64,000 nt of DNA from Anaspis maculata. Lineage: Eukaryota > Arthropoda > Insecta > Coleoptera > Scraptiidae. Where the stretch lies: the NCBI GenBank assembly GCA_949128115.1, contig OX421963.1, positions 868,001-932,000 of the forward strand, written 5' to 3'. Each line of letters starts with the position of its first letter. Position 1 is the stretch's first letter. Shown piece by piece: positions 35,996 through 47,955 of the stretch. The notes under the pieces are model-generated. The model ran no database searches and was not told the origin of the DNA. It saw only the letters and a list, made by a program, of their open reading frames with translations. A program made the position numbers and the translations under genes.

Positions 35996-36301
35996 ATCTT
36001 GTGTGGGCATCAGGTATAACTTTCAATAATACTGGCTCGACAGTTCTGACACCCTTATTGCCTCACAAATCCCAGCAGCCCGAATATTTTTACAATAACA
36101 CAGAGAACCATGCCGAAAGTCGCAAAGCTCGAAAGTAAACTGTGTTTATGAAAGCTCAGTGTCGGGTCCGGAAGTTCCAATAAAAATACTTGAATGTAGA
36201 CCGCCAATAGAAATAGTTAGGCGTAGACCGATTGACCGCCATAAAAAGCTTTATTATATTCAATTTGTAAAAAGGCAATAGGTATACACCGTGCTATTAT
36301 A

Positions 36302-36636
36302 CAGGGTGAGTGATTCATGACCAGCTGAAAGTAGTAAAATCAGCATCAATAAGAGCTTAAATTAAAAATAAGAAATCATGATTTCCTAATTTTTTTTTCG
36401 TATTTTCCCAACGGCTTTGGCCTGATTTCAATATTCTACAATCTTCAAGCATGATAAAGCACCATTATCTTCCATTTCTCTTATCAACTGTTTTACCTAT
36501 GTACAATTTTCTTCAACTTTGGAGGACCATAACTTCAAAACTAGGGCCGCCAGCAAAAAAATAACAACTGTTTCGTACTGGCGAGATCTTTCTCGATACG
36601 GTGGGTCAATTTCTTATCGTGCCGTGAGTCACCCTG
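36302..36636. mobile_element. Short TIR element with CAGGGTGA ends
   Basis: The left end CAGGGTGAGTGA and the right end TGAGTCACCCTG are imperfect inverted repeats bordered by TA. It is 335 bp long and belongs by its ends to the same broad group as the elements at 30894 and 35166. Confidence 0.55.
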
Positions 36637-38560
36637 TATGGAATTCTGGCGCACTTATTCCGACGGCGCCAGGCTTGCACGGGCTGCAGGATACCTGGTA
36701 TTTCGTTTCCCACCATAACGTTCCTGTTACACCAGGTATATACCGAAATATATGTATAGAGACGAAGCTTGAGGAATTCGAAATGACAAAGTTTTATTAT
36801 TATAAATATATACACGTAGACAACTGCGGGAATGCCCCCCGTCGGCTACGAGCCACCCCTGACCAGGTCCATCCAGGGGGGCTAATCAAGAATGTGTTGG
36901 ATACAACCAAATACAATTATTACTTACATAAAATATATTTAGTATACAACTATATAATTATGCCTATTACTTGTGATTCAATTCACACTTAGTGTACTTA
37001 GATGAATATCGTTTACTTATAGATTACATTCTCGTATAAGCACAGGTATACCTAAGTATACGAAATGAGGCTATTTTATCACATGTGACTGGAATTTACC
37101 TGAATGTAATTTTTTTAAGAAGCGCGACCTAGTTGTCTCACATTGAAATCTAGGAGCTTTTGGTGTTGAAAAAGCTCCCGTGGGTCATCAGGTATAATAC
37201 TTTCCTCTTCTGTTATTCTATACTTCCGTTATACGGCGCGCTTCCGAATTCAGGTATAGGATAACCTGATGCTTATACAGGTAAAGGTACAAACTGACGT
37301 TTAGTGGTATAAACAAATCAAAACTCGGCTTCGCCGTCCAAAGCCGTAAAGTTATTGGCATGCCGGCCTTGGAACCCGCACAACAAAACAGACCTCCGAA
37401 AACACCTGTTTTTCGGCGTCCGTAAAAATCTATTATGGAGCTCCACATCAACCCCTCATAACAATCCCTAACGTCGCTTTTACTGCCCGCCCGCGTTTAT
37501 TGGGCCACTTAATCACGCTTTTTTGTATATCCGTTGTAAACACACTTCAGCAGCCATATACTGTACAGAAAAATCATCAAAGCCAATCCTTGCTGCCTGC
37601 AGACCACCCCCTCGTACACCGATCCACCCTAATATCCATTTATTTAATTGTGCCGTGTCTGAGCTGCATTTAAATTAAAACAAGGCGACAACTGCGCCGT
37701 ATAGTAATTTGAATAAGTTTTAATGGCATTAATTCCAAGAATAAGGGTTCAGGACGCGTTCCTTGAACTTTCCCCCCTCAGCGTCATCAACAACATGTGT
37801 GTGTGATCCTCCTCCTGAATATCAAATCTTGAGATTCGCTGCTGTATAAGTACTTGCGGTTAGAGTTGAAGGGTTGATACGCAGGGTGGGCCAGAATTTG
37901 ATGCCTCAAGTATAGACATGTTTCCACACGCCGGCTTTTTGCATCAATCAGCTTCAAAAGAGCGATAATTTTGCTCCTGTGCTTTGAATGAGTGCTACCT
38001 GAATGAGACAAACCTGAATATTTCACGTTGACTATAATACTCAAAAATATTTGTCAAAATCCTATTCAGCGTCCTCGATTTAGTCAGAAGCGACATATCA
38101 CTCGTCACAGTTCTTCCAATAAAAAAATGTCACCGCCATTTTGTATTCTCAAAGTGACAGGTGGAAAACAAGAGGCATTGTGTGGTGATCGCATGCGATT
38201 TACTTGAAATGAGGTCTGTCTCGTTATAGACTAAATCGAGGTTGCACAGCACGTTTCTGGAAATATCTTTCCCGTAAAACCATGAAATTCGAAGCAAAAC
38301 ATGTATTTTAAGTGTAATATTTTTATTTCGATACATGCTAAGGCCGTAGCATGCTTGTCGTCGCGATGGCAGCACTTCTTTATCTAAAAAAGGTTCCTTT
38401 TAATCCAAACAATCCAAAACAGGACGAAAAAAGACAAAAAATTCATCTTGCCTTCTCCCTATAAAGGCGACTGTGTTTCATCCATTGCCTAACATGCGTG
38501 TGTTGACGGTGTACAAAAAAAGTTGATTCTTGGAAACACGCCGTATTGCTATCTTGGCTG
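36637..38560. other. Unique island, no recognised gene
   Basis: The 1.9 kb has CpG-containing AT-rich sequence with GTATAC/TATACCT words around 36730-37270. Short frames on both strands (for example 37218-37451 minus and 37787-38044 minus) show no domain. It sits between repeats and resembles the islands at 1.2, 46 and 52 kb in composition. Confidence 0.5.
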
Positions 38561-41500
38561 GAGAAGTTCTACACGTCATCATTTCACGCAGTCCTGATCC
38601 ATCTCACGCCATTTCACGCAATCCTACGTTCGTATATTATATGCCTCGTGATCTCTCACTATAGCTTCCTATCGACTCACTCCATCTCACGTTATCTCAC
38701 ATTGTCTTGAACAGCCTCACGCATGCCTATACCATCATTCTGAAACTCGATTATGATGTCGTTCCACGTAATCTCACGTGATTCTATCCAGTCTCCAAAA
38801 ATCACACGCCATCAACTCACGCAATTTTGAACCATGTCACACCATTTTACGCGATCCAACGCCCGCATGTCTCGCGACGTGTTGCAGCACCACACTATCT
38901 CACGTTAACTCGACATACCTCGTATTATCTCGCGCCTTCTCACGCATAGCTGGTGGCTACGGTATCATTTTCACGCCTTCTCACTCCATTCCAAGCGATT
39001 TCACGCGATTCTATCTCATTCCAAGCAAACCTCTACATCCATGTTATCTGACTGGATCTCGTCTATTTCAAGCAATCTCACGTAATCACCTCACGTAATT
39101 TTCGATCATTTCACGTCATCCTTTGCTAGTATGTCTCACGATGTTACTCCATTTCTCCCAAGATCGTTCATTGTGATGTCACTATACTCACTTCATCTCA
39201 CGTTATCCTATGGCATATCACCCCTATTTATGCTTCAATCACAACCATTCTTTCATCTATCTCCTCACGTCTAGCGTAACCTCACGCTATCCTCTCCTGT
39301 CTGAAACAACCTTGAATTGTTGTCTCACACTACTTGACGCGATCTTTTGCTTGATGCATCATGATGTCACGCCATCTCTCCTATTAATTCACGCGATTCC
39401 ACGTCCATCCTCGTCATCCTTCGCAATCTCATGTTTTCTCACTCTATCTCACATAACCACACTACGTATCACGTTGTCTCACGCCATTTATTCCACGCAT
39501 ACCTGTGCCATCATCCTGCTAAGTCCCACATTCCCTCAAGCAGTCTCATGGCAGTTTCCAATACAAACTTAATACGTCTCACGCCTTCTCACGCGTTCGT
39601 TCGGTCGTATGCCTCGCGATCCTTCACTTTATCTCCCTATCAATTCACGCTGCTATCTCGCGTTGGCCTGTAACCTCACGCATGCCGTCACCATCCTCCC
39701 ACGCAAAACTTCATCATCCTACGTAATCTCAATGGAACCCATTAATTTCAAACAGTCTCAATTATCGTGATATTAAATCACCTCACGCCATTTCACGCAA
39801 TATTACGCCATCATACAAGTACACCTCGCGACGTCACTTCATTCCTCTCTGGATGTTTTTCCCGATCTCACGTTATCTCACTCCCCCTCACGTTATCCAA
39901 CGGCGTTTCATTCATCGTACTTCTACCGTTATCTCAGGCATTCTCCGACTATCTCACGTGATCGCCCGCTATCCTATCCTGTCCCGTCCGAAACAATCTC
40001 ACATCATTTTGCCATGCGAAATTTCACCATTTCATGCCAATACATGCGATATTTCATTATGATGCATGATGATGTCACGTCATTCCCTTCGGTTATCTCA
40101 CGCGATCTCACGTTATCTTATCGTTATTCATCTCATTCATACTTATATCATCATCTCAAGTTTATTTTATCATTCCACGTGATCTCGTCCAATCCTTCAC
40201 GTTCAAAGCAGTCTTACACTATCATATCACGCCATTTCATGTCATTTCAAGCTATGGTATATTACGTTTTCATATCATTTATTCCTATGATCTCACGCAA
40301 TTTCATGCTACCACACTACATCCCATATTTTCTCACACTCACCTTCACCATCATTACAAGAATTGTTTAATTATCCCACGTGATTTCAGTAAGTGCTTCA
40401 CGTTCAAATCAACCTCACGCCGTCATTCCACGCGCAGTTTTATCTCATCTCACGCAATCTCACGCTATCCTCCGCTGAAATTGCAACACGATGTCACGCC
40501 ATTTCTCCCCCATCGTCGCACGCAATCTCACGTTATATCACTACATCCTATTTTATCAAAACCATCTCACTTATACTTGAACCAGCTTTTCAAGCATTCT
40601 CTTGTCATCCCACGTGATCTTACTCCATCCTATTGTTCAATGCAATCTCGCGCCATTATCCCACGCAATTTCACGTTACCCCACGGCATTCCACGCGATC
40701 CCTTGCGAAAATACGGCACGTTGTCACGCCTTCTCTCCACATCTCACGCGATTTCACCTTATCTCCTCACACCCACATTATCTGACTTATCTCATTCATA
40801 CTTATACCATTAACTCAAGCATTCTCCTATCAGCTTACGTACTCTTACTCTATCCTATAAATTTAAAACAACCTCATGCCATCATCCCACGTAACGTCCC
40901 ACTCAAACTCACGTCACCTCATGGCATATAATGCGATAACTTGCTACAAGGCATTGCGATGTCATGCCATTCTTCTCTATGATCTCACGCAATCTCACAT
41001 CACCTCACTACAATTCACGTTATCCTACTCAATTAACTCATACCTACTTCTATAATCATCCCAAGCATCGTTACGTGGATTCCACTCGATCCCATGTTCA
41101 ATACAAGCTCATAATTCCACGCAACCACAAATCATCCCAGGCCATTTCACGCGATCCTTCGCTATAATGCATTACGTTGTCACACCATCCTTCCCTATCA
41201 TCTCACACGATCTCACGTTATCTCACTACATCCGACGTAGTCTCACTTTTATCTTACGTTATTCTACGCCATCTCACGCGTACCTATGCCATCATCTCAT
41301 GTGATCTCACGCGATCCTGCCGCGTTTCAAGTAATCTCACGTCACTCGTCACTCGCACTATAATTGCATTGCGATATCATGCCAGATCTCTTTATCATCT
41401 CACGCGATTCACGTTATCTCACAACATCTCAGTGATCCCTTGGTATACATCTCACTTATTATATTATCATCCTCAAGCATTCTTCCACCATCTCTCCTTA

Positions 41501-41744
41501 TCCCACTCAATTGTATAAGTTCTAAGCAACCTCTCATAGTCCCACGCAATCTTACATCATCTCACTACCCTCATGCAATCTTGCTTCGTTTTACTGCATC
41601 ACGATGTCACGCTATTCCTTCCTATCATCTCACATGATCTTACGTCATCTCACTACATCCCGAGTTATCCTAACCATCGCACTAATACAATCATCTCAAG
41701 CATTATTTCAATAACTCACACGATCTCACTGCATTCTCAGAGGC
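38560..41744 (+). repeat. TCTCACGC/CACGTGA array, direct block
   Basis: Basic units of about 13-14 bp (ATCTCACGCGAT, ATCTCACGTTAT) are built into a longer unit of about 225 bp, seen from GATGTCACGCCA-like words at about 40490, 40718, 40958, 41178, 41372 and 41603. It is the opposite orientation of 27660-28645. The many 60-120 codon serine/histidine-rich frames are artefacts of a stop-poor unit. Confidence 0.85.
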
Positions 41745-44700
41745 GATCTTGCGAAACTAAAGCCCGGTTTACACTACCAGAAAATTTGATGATGCTAAAG
41801 CTTGATCGACACTTGCATAATTCTAACCGCCTATTGCAATAGGTTTAGCTGTTCAGAGACGATTTTGCTGAACTTAAGCCAGGTTCACACAGCTAGATTA
41901 CTTGATGATACTGAAGCCATGTGGCAATTTATCACTGGTGTAAGTTGGTAGCTTCATGCAAGCTCAGCTCTAGTAGAATAGAGCTTGGAATATTTTGGAC
42001 CAACTCGGAAAAACTGAGTCAAGCGACAATCTGGAAAAAGCCAGGTTTACAATACTATGAAACTTGATGATGCTAGAGCAATGTCGCTACTTATCACTAG
42101 GGTGAGTCTTGCGAATCAATGCAAGCTTCGCTTTAGCAGAGAGTATTACAATGTTTTGGGCCAACTAGAAGTGATCAGGTTCAAAGACGATCTTGCAAAA
42201 CTAGAGCCCGGTTTACACTGTAAGACAACTTGATACTAACTAAAGCCATTATGTAGCTATTTATCACTAGTAGTTAGTTAGTGAATCAATAACTTTATGC
42301 AAGCTCAGCTTTAGTAGAATAGATATTCAAATATACTGGACCAACTCGAAACAACTAGATTTGAAGACAATTTTGCGAAACTGAAGCAATGTCGCTGCTT
42401 ATTATAAGGGTGAGTCTTACAATTCGATGCAAGCTTAGCTTCAGCAGAGAGTAGACACTAAAATATTTTGGGTCAACTCGGAGTGACTGGTTTTGAGCCG
42501 ATCTTGCAAAACTTAAGCCTGGTTTACACTGCCAGACAACTTGATGATACCGGAGCCATTGACTCATCACTAGTTTGAGTCTAGTAGCTCGATGCAAGCT
42601 CAGCTTTAGCAAAACATGGCTTCAAATATTTGGAACCAACTCGAAATCACCAGCTTAAGAGACAATCTTACGGAATTAAAGCTTGCTTCACAATACTTAA
42701 AGCTTTGTAACACTGAAGCAATGTTGCTATTTATCACTAGGGTCTTACGACTCAATGCAAGCTTAGGTTTAGCGAGTTGACACTTAAATATTTTGGGCCC
42801 ATAACTCGGAGTAACAAGGTTTAGAGACAATCTTACAAAACTAAAGCCAAGTTCACACCGCAACTCAGTGATACTCAAATCATGTCGCTACTTATGACTA
42901 GTGTAAGCCTAGTAGCTTGATACAAGCTCAGCTTTTGCAGAGCCTGGCTCCAAATATTTTGGACCAACTCGAAATAACTGGGTTTGGAAACAATCTTGCG
43001 AAACTAAGGCCAGGTTTACACTGCTAGACAGCTCGATAATACTGGAACCACGTCGCTTCTTATCATTAGTGTGAGTTTAGTAACTTGATGCAAGCTCAGC
43101 TTCAGCAGGGCACAGCTTCATATATTTCATACCCAACTGGGAATAACTAGGTGGAGAGGGAGAGACGACTTTGCGATTTTGCAATTTTTGTCAAGCCAGG
43201 TTTACACTGGTAGACAACGTTGATTATACTGGAGCATGTCGTTATACTTATCACTAGTGAAAGTTTCACGACCTAAAACCAACTTGGCTTCAGCAGAGTA
43301 GACAGCCCTCAATATTTCGGGCCAGAACGAAGTTACTAGGTTTGAAGTTTGAAGACGATCTCACTAACTAAAGCCTGGTTTGCGCTACTAGGAAACTTGA
43401 CGATACTAAAGCAATGTCGCTAATGATCGCTAGTGTGATTTTCACGACCCATTGTAAGCTTTGCTCTAGCAGAACTTCAAATATTCCGGGTCAACTCGAG
43501 TAAGCAAGGTTTAAAGACGATCCTGCAAAACTAAAGCCTGGTTTACACTTGTAGACAACGTTGATTATATTAGAGCATGTCATTATACCTATCACCAGTG
43601 TGAGTTTCACGACCGAAAACAAACTTGGTTTCAGCAGACTAGACAGCCCTCGATATTTCGGGCTAGCTCGAAGTAACTAGGTTTAAAGACGACCTCACCA
43701 ACTAAAGCCTGGTTTGCGCTAATAGGAAACTTGACGATACTGAAGCAATAACGCTAATGATCGCTAGTGTGATTTTCACTACCCATTGCAAGCTTGGCTT
43801 TAGCAAAACTTCAAATATTGCCGGGGACTACTCGAATAAGCAAGGTTTAGAGACGATCCTGCAAAACTAAAGCCTGGTTTACATTTGAAGACAACGTTGA
43901 CTACCGTTGACAGCGTTGATAGAGCATGCCATTATACTTATCACTAGTGTGAGTTTCGCGACCTAAAACCAACTTGGCTTTAGCAGACTAGACAGCCGTC
44001 AATATTTTGGGCTTGCTCGAAATAACTAGGTTTGAAGACGACCTCACTTACTAAAGCTTGGTTTGCGCCACTGGAAAACTTGACGATACTGAAGCAATTT
44101 CGCTAATGATCGCTAGTGTAATTTTCACAATCCATTGTAAGCTTAGCTTTAGCATAACTTACAATATTTTGGGCTAACTCGAGTAAGCAAGGTTTAAAGA
44201 CGATCTTGCAAAACTAAAGCCTGGTTCACACTTGTAGACAACGTTGATTATACTAGAGAATGTCAATATACTCATCACTAGTGTAAGTTCCACGACCTAA
44301 AACAAACCTGGCTTTAGCAGACTAGACAGCCCTCAATATTTCGGGCTAGCTCGAAGTAACTAGGTTTGAAGACGACCTCACTAACTAAAGCCTGGTTTGC
44401 GCTACTAGGAAACTTGACGATACTGAAGCAATGTCGCTAATGATCGCAAGTGTGATTTTCACGATCCATTGTAAGCTTGGCTTTAGCAGAACTCCAAATA
44501 TTCCGGGCTAACTCGAGTAAGCAAGGTTTAGAGACGATCCTGCAAAACTAAAGCCTGGTTTACACTTGGCGACAACGTTGATTACACTAGAGCATGTCAT
44601 TATACCTATCACTAGTGTGAGTTCCACGACCTAATACAAACTTGGTTTCAGCAGACTAGACAGCCCTCAATATTTCAGGCTAGAACGAAGTTACTAGGTT

Positions 44701-45575
44701 TAAAGACGACCTCACAAACTAAAGCCTGGTTTGCGCCACTAGAAAATTTGACGATACCGAAGCAATAACGCAAATGATCGCTAGTGTGATTTTCACGACC
44801 CATTGTAAGCTTGACTTTAGCAAAACTTCAAACATTCCGGGCTAACTCGAGTACGCAAGGTTAGAGACGATCCTGCAAAGCTGAAGCCTGGTTCACACTT
44901 GTAGACAACGTTGAATATACTAGAGCATGTCAATATACTCATCACTAGTGTAAGTTCTACGACCTAAAACAAACTTGGCTTCAGCAGACTAGACAGCTTT
45001 CAATATTTCGGGCTAGCTCGAAGTAACTAGGTTTGAAGACGACCTTACTTACTAAAGCCTGGTTTGCGCTGATAGAAAAGTTGACAATACTGAAGCAATT
45101 TCGCTAATGATCGCTAGTGTAATTTCCACGATTCATTGCAAGCTTAGCTTTAGCAAAACTTGAATATTCTGGGCTAACTCGAGTAAGCAAGGTTTAGAGA
45201 TGATCCTGCAAAACTGAAGCCTGGTTTACACTTGTAGACATTGTTGATTATACTAGAGCATGTCGTTATACTTATCACTAGTGTAAGCTTCACGACCTAA
45301 AACAAACTTGGCTTTAGCAGAGTAGACAGCCCTCAATATTTTGTGCCAGCTCGAAGTAACTAGATTTGAAAACGACCTTACTAACTAAAGCCTGGTTTGC
45401 ACTACTAGACTTGACGATACTAAAGCAATGTCGCTAATGATCGCTAGTGTGTGATTTTCACGACCCATTGTAAGCTTGGCTTTAGCAGAATTCCAAATAA
45501 TTCAGGCTAACTCCAGTAAGCAAGGTTGAGAGACGATCCTGCAAAACTAAAGCTTGGTTAACACTGCAAAAATTT
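41745..45575 (+). repeat. Dimeric satellite, ~165 bp monomers in ~335 bp pairs
   Basis: Monomers contain AAAGCCTGGTTTACACT, TCACTAGTGTGAG, GCAAGCTTGGCTTTAGCAGA and CTCGAAGTAACTAGG words. From about 43200 two monomer types alternate. The ACACTTGTAGACAACGTTGA type occurs at about 43533, 43870, 44216, 44552, 44885 and 45217, and the GCGCTA...GACGATACTGAAGC type lies between. The left part (41745-43200) is less ordered. Confidence 0.88.
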
Positions 45576-47264
45576 GAATATACCAAAGTTGTCTCCTCAC
45601 TTATAATTCTCATTATCAATGCAAGTGAAATAATTTGACTTAGTGCAAGCCTGGCTTCAGCTCAGAGTAGAGCTTCAGTTCTCTTTGGTCCATTCACGTT
45701 TTCATGAACTAAATAGATGAAGATTCAAATTCACTTCTCATTTTCTTCTTCTCCAAAAAAAAATTTCATTGAATAAAAAAACAATGTAAAACTTGATGTT
45801 GATGACACGAGTTTATTTTTTTCTTCAAATTGTGATTTGAACGATAAATTTCAGTTGCAAAATCAGGCTGTGATATGCGAAAGCGTGACTACATTGTCCA
45901 GTGATCGACCAGGCGCCCTTAAGCTTCTAGAATCGATATTTTCGGCATGTTTTTCAAAATAATAGAATAGCTTGAAAACGAAGCATCCAACGGAAATTTT
46001 GCTGGTACAACGTTTTCTTCAAATGAAACAGATAATCCATAACTGGGACGTGTTCCGCATTGTTCAGAGCTCATCAGGGCAGTCACTAATCCCAATAAAC
46101 AGCAAAACTTGCAGTTATTAAACTACTCAAGTTCAAAATGTTATCTGGCGTTATTTGAAAGGCCCCCAAAGTAGAACTGGGTACAGCATCTCCAACCTGA
46201 ATACTTTCTTTGACAAGATTTCGGTACTTGAGTCCTATGTACTCAAAAAACCGCGCTAAAATTGACGAACACGGTTTTTAATTTACCGGTATACAAGGAG
46301 AGAAATGAAAAAATTTCACAGAAAAAAATTCACACAGCTCTTACAAATGCATTTCTGTGGTAAAAGTCCGAAATTTGAAAGCAATAAAACAACAAACACC
46401 TTATGTTTCACCATGCGGGGAATGGCAAGATGTACCTACATTTGGAAAATTGATTGAAGCCACTTAAGTACAGGAATCCTTTCGAATCGCGCTAAGGTGA
46501 AGTTTTTTCTAGAAAAATTTTATGTGGGACACCCAATCGTCCAAATTTTTTTCAACCACATTTTTGACAAGTTTTACCGGAATCGTTGACAAAAAAAGCT
46601 GGCGCGTAAAGCACCTACACATCTAGTCGATTAAGAAGAAACTAGGTACCTGAAAAAATGCGTTATTTCTCCAAAACTACGAAATTCTTCACTATATGTA
46701 AAATACCTCAATCAAAGTGCAAATTTTACGACCTCATTCATCTCGAGATGCCTGTCTGTACACCTTTTCGTACGTACATCTAATAATAACATAATAAATT
46801 AAAATAATTGGCCGTCAATCATATAGCCGGCCGAGAAATTGCTTTGATTCCAATCTCTGCCTTCGGATTACATAATTAACACATATGCATGCATATACAA
46901 GAGAGCCATATCGCGGAGAGCATAAAAAGACTTCCTCTCTCTCCTCGTCGGGTGTGGAATATTGGCCGTGGCGGCTTTTGTTTTTTTAATGGCCACACGT
47001 TTATTGCACAATTTGAATAAAGAGCCTCCTCCATGCGGTAAATTACTCTCTAAGTATATACGCGCGAGTATATACACGGCGTTATGTTGTTAGGAATTCA
47101 TATAGTAATTACAGGGGATCGGTATAAGTACGCTTATTGGGTATTATACCTGTACGTATAATATAGCGATTAATTAACGCCAGAGGATGATACTACGTCG
47201 GGCTTGTTGTACGCTCACGTCCACCCTTTTCTGGCTTGACCCTGAGGAGATCTGCTCTCATCAA
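45576..47264. other. Unique island, no recognised gene
   Basis: It is AT-rich with a GC-richer, CpG-bearing part at 46790-47260. No frame above 70 codons carries a recognisable motif. Confidence 0.5.
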
Positions 47265-47620
47265 CCCCCTCATCACCGCACCTATAGCTTGCAGGATTCT
47301 CGAGAAATCTAATTTTGAAATTTTTTTGTCACATCGAAATTTTAGTTTTTCCAGTCAAGTGGCCATGGAGCAAGCTTTCACGAAAATGACTTTCGCTTCC
47401 AGACGCTCTATCGCAAAGACCATGGGTCGCAGAAAGTCAAGTTAAAAACCATACTGTAGGGAATTTCATCGGCTCCGAAATGACTCCTTACATCTTTTGC
47501 TGTCAGCGATGACCCAAAATTAGGTTATTCGGCAAAAACCACGCTGGTGCACTTCTTGCTGATGATGGCAACATGACGCCGACATTTCCGAAAGATGAGA
47601 AATTAGTGTGTTGAAACCTA
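47265..47620 (+). repeat. Partial copy of the 58-60 kb palindromic element
   Basis: It contains CAAGTGGCCATGGAGC, GACTTTCGCTTCC and CACGCTGGTGCAC words found in the arms at 58400-58700 and 59480-59640. It retains the segment (47470-47610) that the right arm there has lost. Confidence 0.7.
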
Positions 47621-47631
47621 AGCTACAATGT

Positions 47632-47955
47632 AGTGCTGGCAAAAACCAGCAAAAATGAATACCGGTACGCCGGTTTTGTCGAATACCGGTTTCGGTGAAA
47701 CCGGTATTGAGAGCCTAATCCAAAAGCCGGTATTCAAAGCCGGCTCCGAAAATAGGCATTGTATACCGGCTTTGAAAACCGTTATGGAAAGCCGGCTTCG
47801 AAAACCAATTTTGGAAGCCGGCTCCGAGTACCGACTCCGAAAGCCGGCTCGAAAAACCTGTCTCGAAAGCCAGATCTGAAGGTCGGTTTTCAGCTATCAT
47901 CAGAACCGCGGTTTTCGGAGCCGGCTTTCGAAACCAGTTTCGTTGCCAACACTAA
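47632..47955 (+). mobile_element. CCGG-rich TIR unit, copy 4
   Basis: It starts TAGTGCTGGCAAAAACC and ends TTGCCAACACT, and it precedes composite copy C. Confidence 0.78.

Noticed and set aside
36519..36992. 157-codon frame on +
   Set aside because: It runs across the end of a TIR element into unrelated sequence, so it cannot be one conserved protein.
38778..41842. Chain of serine/histidine-rich frames up to 120 codons on +
   Set aside because: They follow the TCTCACGC repeat unit, with overlapping alternatives in other frames and no start context or splice logic.
41745..45575. Regular repeats with spacers, considered as a CRISPR-like array
   Set aside because: The units are ~165 bp, diverged throughout and without constant short repeats, and the sequence is eukaryotic.
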